Shown here one piece after another: positions 60,244 through 64,000 of a DNA stretch of 64,000 bases. A program made the translations under genes and the position numbers. Within the stretch, counting starts at the first letter, position 1. The number at the start of each line of letters is the position of its first letter. This stretch comes from Geomonas agri (lineage in GTDB: Bacteria > Desulfobacterota > Desulfuromonadia > Geobacterales > Geobacteraceae), in contig NZ_JAINZO010000001.1 in assembly GCF_020179605.1 (NCBI RefSeq), positions 186,001-250,000 on the forward strand, in the 5' to 3' direction. The notes beneath the pieces were generated by a model. It worked only from the letters and a program-made list of their open reading frames with translations. It had not been told where the DNA came from and made no database searches.

Positions 60244-60513
60244 TTATCGGTGCGGCACCGCCTTCACCGCCTGCGGGGTCTCCGGATGGTGGTGCTGCAG
60301 GGGGAGGTCGTGTCCCTCGGGAGCGGGGACGGGCGGGTCGGGGCTAGCCTCGACACGGGGGGCAATGGAGCTCTCGTCGTCGTCCAGCATCCTGTGCTTG
60401 GGGCGCTCCAGGTCGCTGAATTCACCCTTTTGCACCCCCCACAGGAAGAAGAGCCAGCAGCCGCAGCCCAGGAAGAACGAGAGACCGATCAGTGCGAAAA
60501 GGGAATTATTCAT
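60244..60513 (-). CDS. ccoS: cbb3-type cytochrome oxidase assembly protein CcoS
   Basis: The 89-aa protein has one N-terminal membrane helix (SLFALIGLSFFLGCGCWLFF) and the CcoS signature 'FLWGVQKGEFSDLERPKHRM' followed by an acidic DDDES. It is somewhat longer than usual (about 50-70 aa) because of a Pro/His-rich tail. CcoS is needed for cofactor insertion into cbb3 oxidase. It overlaps ccoI by 8 bp. Confidence 0.9.
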   Translation of the reverse strand: MNNSLFALIGLSFFLGCGCWLFFLWGVQKGEFSDLERPKHRMLDDDESSIAPRVEASPDPPVPAPEGHDLPLQHHHPETPQAVKAVPHR

Positions 60514-62926
60514 CCGGTGTCCTCATGAGCCTAAGCGAGTTGCCGACCACGCACACGGAACTAAGCGCCATGGCGGCGGCTGCGTAGATCGGGGTCAGGC
60601 GCCCGGTCATGGCGAGCGGGATCCCGATCAGGTTGTAGAGAAAGGCCCAGACCAGGTTCTGCCGGACCACGGCCATGGTGCGCAGCGCCATCCGGTGCGC
60701 CAGCGAGAGGCGTCCCAGGTCGGGCTTGGCGAGGACCAGGTCCGAGGTCTCCAGGGCGATGTCAGTCCCGCCGGCCACGGCACAACCGACGTCGGCGGCG
60801 GAAAGGGCCGGGGCGTCGTTGATGCCGTCACCCACCATCAGTACTGTTGCCCCCTGCGCCTGAAGACTCGCGATCTCCCTGGTCTTGTCCGCCGGCGAGA
60901 GCGAGCCGATGCCGCGGGCCACCCCAGCGCTCTTGGCGACCTTGTCGGTGCACTCCTGGCGGTCGCCGCTCAAGAGCAAGGTGTCGATGTTCTTGCGCCG
61001 GAAGTAAGAGACCATGCCCGGGGCGTCGTCCCTCATCCGGTCCTTGAAGGTGAGGGTGCCGCAGTACCGCCCCTTGTGCGCCACGCCGACCAGCATCCCT
61101 CCCTCCGGCGATTCCAGCTCGGCGGGGATGCCCGTGACCCCCAGGCGCTCCAGGAACGATACGCTCCCCAGTGCCACCGTTTCGCTCGCCACCCGGCCCG
61201 TGACCCCCGCGCCGGCCAGCGTCACCAGCTCGGTGCCGGTGGGATACTCGATATCGTGCCGGGCGGCGTAGTCGCGCACCGCTTTGGCGATGGGGTGCAG
61301 CGAACCGCATTCCACCGCGGCAGCCAGGAAGAGCACCTGGCGTGGCGTCATCCCTGCATTGGCCTGGATGTCGACCAGCATGGGGGCGCCACGGGTGAGG
61401 GTGCCGGTCTTGTCGAAGACCGCGATGCTAACGCGGCTCAAGCGTTCCAGCACGTCGCCCCCCTTGAAGATCACGCCCAGCGCCGCGGCGGCTCCGGTGC
61501 CGGCCAAAATTGCGGTGGGGGTAGCCAGGCCCAGCGCGCAGGGGCAGGCAATCACCAGCACCGCCAGCGCCACCATGAGGCTCGCGCCTATCGATCTCCC
61601 TTGGCTGTAGTGCCAGCAGAAGGTGGCCACGGCGAGGGTGAGCACGGCGGGAACAAAGTAGGCGCTGACCCGGTCCGCGATGGCCTGGATCGGGGCGCGC
61701 CGGCTCTGCGCTTCTTCCACCAGCTGCGCCACCCGGGCGATGAAGCTGTCCCCGGTCTTCCTGAGGCAGTGCACCCGTAGCGCGCCGGAGAGGTTGCAGC
61801 TCCCGGCGATGACCTGGTCTCCCACCTTTTTCACCTGCGGCAGCGGTTCACCCGTGGCCGCCGATTCGTCCACGTCGCTGCTCCCCTCCAGCACCGTTCC
61901 GTCCACGGGAAAACGCTCCCCCGGTGCCACCAGGATCAGGTCTCCCGGGTTCAGCTCCGTGGGCTCTACCGTCTCCAGTTGCTCCCCGACGAAGCGCTGT
62001 GCCTGTCCCGAGCAGAGTTCCAAAAGCCTCCCGATGCCGCTGGAGGCGCGCCTCTTGGCACCGTTTTCCAAGAGCCTGCCGGCGAGGATCAGCGTGACGA
62101 TCATGGCGGCGGTTTCGTAGTAGACCTCGCCGCCGGTAAAAGTCGCGTAGACGCTGTAGCCGTACGAGGAGAGGGTGCCGATGGCGATCAAGAGCTCCAT
62201 GTTGGGGGCGCCGTTGCAGACGCCGCGCCAGGCCCCGGTGAGGAAGGGCCAACCGCAGTAGAAGACCACTGGCGTGGTGACCAGCAGCGAGAAGAGCTGC
62301 AGGTACGCCTTCATCTGCGGCTCGATGCCCTGGAAGTATCCCGCGTAGAGGGCGAATGCGTAGGCCATGAGCTGCATGGTGAGGAAGAAGGCGGTGCCGA
62401 ACCGGACCAGGAGGTCCTTCTGTACCCGCTGTCCCGCCTGGCGCGCGGCGTCCTCGGTGTAGGGGCGCGGCACGTAGCCGATCTGGTCGATGCGGTTGAA
62501 GATGGCGGCAGGGGTGATCCGCTCCGGATCGAAGCGGACCCGGGCCCGGCCGGTGGCGTAGTTGACCCGTGCGTCGAGCACGCCGGGAATGGCGCCGATG
62601 ATCTTTTCGTTGAGCCAGACGCAGGAGGCGCAGCGAATACCGTCGATGATGATGTCGACGACACTCCCCTCGGCCGCCGTATGGACGAAGCGGGACAGGT
62701 AACTATCCCGGTACTCACCCTTGAAGGCCTGCGGGATGAGCCCCGTTTCCTGCCAGTCGCGCCGGCGGTAATAATCGTACAGTCCCGATCCGCTGATGAG
62801 GAGGTAGGCACCGTGACAGCCGTGGCAGCAAAAGGAGAGCACCGCATCGGGCGTGCGCTCCTCGACCAGCATGCCCGGCGGGATGTCGCCGCCGCAGTGG
62901 AAGCAGGGGGCCAGGGGGACTCTCAA
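60506..62926 (-). CDS. ccoI: Copper-translocating P-type ATPase CcoI (FixI)
   Basis: The 806-aa P1B ATPase has a Cys-rich N-terminus (PCFHCGGD, SFCCHGCHGAY) and one heavy-metal domain (GIRCASCVWLNEKIIGAIPG). About eight helices follow, with the CPC ion-binding motif (VIACPCALGLATP), the phosphorylation site VFDKTGTLTRG and a hinge MVGDGINDAPALSAADVG. CcoI supplies copper for the cbb3 oxidase rather than for general resistance. The cluster position between ccoH and ccoS supports this. Overlaps of 4 and 8 bp tie it to both neighbours. Confidence 0.93.
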   Translation of the reverse strand: MRVPLAPCFHCGGDIPPGMLVEERTPDAVLSFCCHGCHGAYLLISGSGLYDYYRRRDWQETGLIPQAFKGEYRDSYLSRFVHTAAEGSVVDIIIDGIRCASCVWLNEKIIGAIPGVLDARVNYATGRARVRFDPERITPAAIFNRIDQIGYVPRPYTEDAARQAGQRVQKDLLVRFGTAFFLTMQLMAYAFALYAGYFQGIEPQMKAYLQLFSLLVTTPVVFYCGWPFLTGAWRGVCNGAPNMELLIAIGTLSSYGYSVYATFTGGEVYYETAAMIVTLILAGRLLENGAKRRASSGIGRLLELCSGQAQRFVGEQLETVEPTELNPGDLILVAPGERFPVDGTVLEGSSDVDESAATGEPLPQVKKVGDQVIAGSCNLSGALRVHCLRKTGDSFIARVAQLVEEAQSRRAPIQAIADRVSAYFVPAVLTLAVATFCWHYSQGRSIGASLMVALAVLVIACPCALGLATPTAILAGTGAAAALGVIFKGGDVLERLSRVSIAVFDKTGTLTRGAPMLVDIQANAGMTPRQVLFLAAAVECGSLHPIAKAVRDYAARHDIEYPTGTELVTLAGAGVTGRVASETVALGSVSFLERLGVTGIPAELESPEGGMLVGVAHKGRYCGTLTFKDRMRDDAPGMVSYFRRKNIDTLLLSGDRQECTDKVAKSAGVARGIGSLSPADKTREIASLQAQGATVLMVGDGINDAPALSAADVGCAVAGGTDIALETSDLVLAKPDLGRLSLAHRMALRTMAVVRQNLVWAFLYNLIGIPLAMTGRLTPIYAAAAMALSSVCVVGNSLRLMRTPDE

Positions 62927-63378
62927 TTGAAGAACACCACTTTCTGGGAGGCCACCGACTCTCCCCTGGTGAACAGGAGTTCGCCGCGCAACTCGCCCCG
63001 CCCGGAGGCCGGCCAGGGGGCGACGAAGACGCCGGGGGACGTTTCCGCCAGGGTCAGCACCTCTTTCTCGTTGCCGTGCCTGGTCTGGAACAGGAGCCTG
63101 CCGCCGGTGACCGGCGCGCCCTTCTCGTCATGCACCCGGACCTGCAGGTCGCTGCCGGCGAGTGAGGCGGACATGCCCCAGTCCAGCCCCTCGTTGTAGG
63201 CGCCGTTCTTGCCCTTGGCGTAGTTGAGCCCGTGCTGGTAGTAGTCCGGGTCAGTGACGCCGCTGCCACGCTCGATGGAGATGAACATGGTGGTCCCCAT
63301 GCCGAGCAGGAAGGTGGCCACCATGAGCACGATGGCGAGTTGCCAGCGGGAGGGGGATTTTGTTGACGGTTTTTGCAT
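62923..63378 (-). CDS. ccoH: FixH/CcoH family protein
   Basis: The 151-aa protein has one N-terminal membrane helix (about residues 12-32, WQLAIVLMVATFLLGMGTTM) followed by a periplasmic FixH domain ('DPDYYQHGLNYAKGKNGAY', 'VRVHDEKGAPVTGGRLLF'). CcoH acts with CcoI in cbb3 oxidase assembly. The start is MQKPSTKS because AAGGAAA lies before it; a longer open frame runs back through ccoG in another frame. It overlaps ccoI by 4 bp and lies 20 bp after ccoG. Confidence 0.88.
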   Translation of the reverse strand: MQKPSTKSPSRWQLAIVLMVATFLLGMGTTMFISIERGSGVTDPDYYQHGLNYAKGKNGAYNEGLDWGMSASLAGSDLQVRVHDEKGAPVTGGRLLFQTRHGNEKEVLTLAETSPGVFVAPWPASGRGELRGELLFTRGESVASQKVVFFN

Positions 63379-63398
63379 GGATCTTTCCTTGACCATTC

Positions 63399-64000
63399 TC
63401 ATTGCAGCGCTACCGGCAGTGGGCTCGCCGCCACCGCCTTCCCCCCTGTTACCAGCCTTAACTCCACCTGTGTCCCCGGCGGCGGTGCCGAGCTGAGCTT
63501 CAGGGCGAAGCCGATCTTCCTGTTGGCATTCGCCGCCAGCGTTATCTCCCGCACCGGGCCGATCAGCTCCAAGCGGTATCCCGCCAGCGGCGCGGTCTCC
63601 AGGGAAAAGACCCGGGCCGCACCACCGCGGTTCTCCAGGTAGGCGGAGTAAAAGTTGACCAGCGACCCGTCCGGGAGCCGCTTCACCTCGCCGCTTTCGG
63701 CGCGCTGCACCTTGAGGGTCGCCTCCCGGCGCGTGGTCACCCCGACGATCAGCAGCCCCACCAGCAGCAGGAGCACGCCCCCTAAAAGGAGCGCTTTTTT
63801 GTTCACCGGCCGCGAGCCGTCGGCGCCAACCGGCCCGAAGGTGTAGTGGATCAGCCCGCCGGTGCCGCGCTTGGCGAACACGTCTCGGCAGGCGTCCAGG
63901 CAGCGGCCGCAGTTGATGCACTCGATCTGCAGCCCCTCCCGGATGTCGATCCCCGTGGGACAGGCCCTGACGCAGGCACCGCAGCGCAGGCAGACCCCTT
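63399..64000 (-). CDS. ccoG: CcoG (FixG) cytochrome oxidase accessory protein, C-terminal part
   Basis: The last 200 residues are present; the gene runs off the right edge. The visible part starts with two ferredoxin motifs (CLRCGACVRACPTGIDI and CINCGRCLDACRDVF). A membrane helix (ALLLGGVLLLLVGLLIVGV) and the C-terminal Ig-like FixG domain ('LVNFYSAYLENRGGAARVFS', 'VREITLAANANRKIGFAL') follow. CcoG is a cupric reductase that prepares copper for cbb3 oxidase. It is the first visible gene of ccoG-ccoH-ccoI-ccoS; the oxidase genes ccoNOP are not in the window. Confidence 0.92.
   Translation of the reverse strand, partial: GVCLRCGACVRACPTGIDIREGLQIECINCGRCLDACRDVFAKRGTGGLIHYTFGPVGADGSRPVNKKALLLGGVLLLLVGLLIVGVTTRREATLKVQRAESGEVKRLPDGSLVNFYSAYLENRGGAARVFSLETAPLAGYRLELIGPVREITLAANANRKIGFALKLSSAPPPGTQVELRLVTGGKAVAASPLPVALQ

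Noticed and set aside
62923-63921. A single 332-codon minus-strand gene covering ccoH and part of ccoG
   Set aside because: Only the C-terminal 151 codons resemble FixH; the upstream part is a frame shadow of ccoG, and a proper ribosome site precedes the internal ATG at 63378.

Overview
This window looks like chromosomal DNA of a Geobacter-lineage bacterium (Desulfuromonadota; Geobacter, Citrifermentans or Geomonas type). That is an inference from the high G+C, dense ATGA-overlapping operons, many large hybrid sensor kinases, a sigma-54 regulator and promoter, corrinoid methyltransferase-like genes and a cbb3 oxidase assembly cluster. No RNA genes, insertion sequences, CRISPR arrays or phage genes were seen. 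Several families of dispersed GC-rich hairpin repeats are present.

Layout. 1-2.9 kb: tail of a chemoreceptor and a hybrid histidine kinase. 2.9-4.1 kb: YceI and a MarR regulator, with a shared motif in front of both genes. 4.2-8.7 kb (minus): a four-gene ATGA-coupled operon encoding a corrinoid protein, a UroD-type methyltransferase, a DUF1638 protein and a GAF/PAS sensor kinase. 9.2-11.3 kb: NfeD-type membrane protease, a small Cys-pair protein and an unknown protein. 11.5-18.9 kb: a polar amino acid uptake system with its probable control circuit. This comprises a kinase with a periplasmic amino-acid-binding-type sensor, a sigma-54-activating response regulator, a sigma-54 promoter with upstream palindromes, and ABC transporter genes. 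19-19.9 kb: an unknown protein and a CAP-domain protein.

19.9-46.6 kb is a large cell-surface region. It holds a complete Lap-type adhesin system: LapB/LapC/LapE type I secretion, LapG periplasmic protease, LapD-like inactive c-di-GMP receptor, and a giant (~2530 aa) LapA-type adhesin with an N-terminal retention module, a likely LapG cleavage site, near-identical tandem VCBS-type repeats and an RTX-like C-terminus. Between lapE and the adhesin lies a six-gene plus-strand operon. It encodes an OmpA/AMIN outer-membrane protein, a small periplasmic protein, an ExbB/TolQ-like channel, an ExbD/TolR-like protein, a TonB-like protein and a 657-aa exported protein. This is the best candidate for an undescribed system: an energised envelope complex dedicated to the adhesin. 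GspA/GspB-like genes follow the adhesin.

46.7-54 kb: RecD2 helicase, an Asp/Glu racemase-family protein, an exported protein, MFS and LysE exporters, a SlyD-like isomerase, and a 4Fe-4S protein whose gene carries a dispersed repeat in frame. 54.2-58.9 kb: a large hybrid kinase translationally coupled to a GGDEF response regulator. 58.9-64 kb (minus): cobalamin adenosyltransferase, a SafE/TauE-like protein, and ccoS, ccoI, ccoH and a partial ccoG for cbb3 oxidase maturation; ccoG runs off the right edge.
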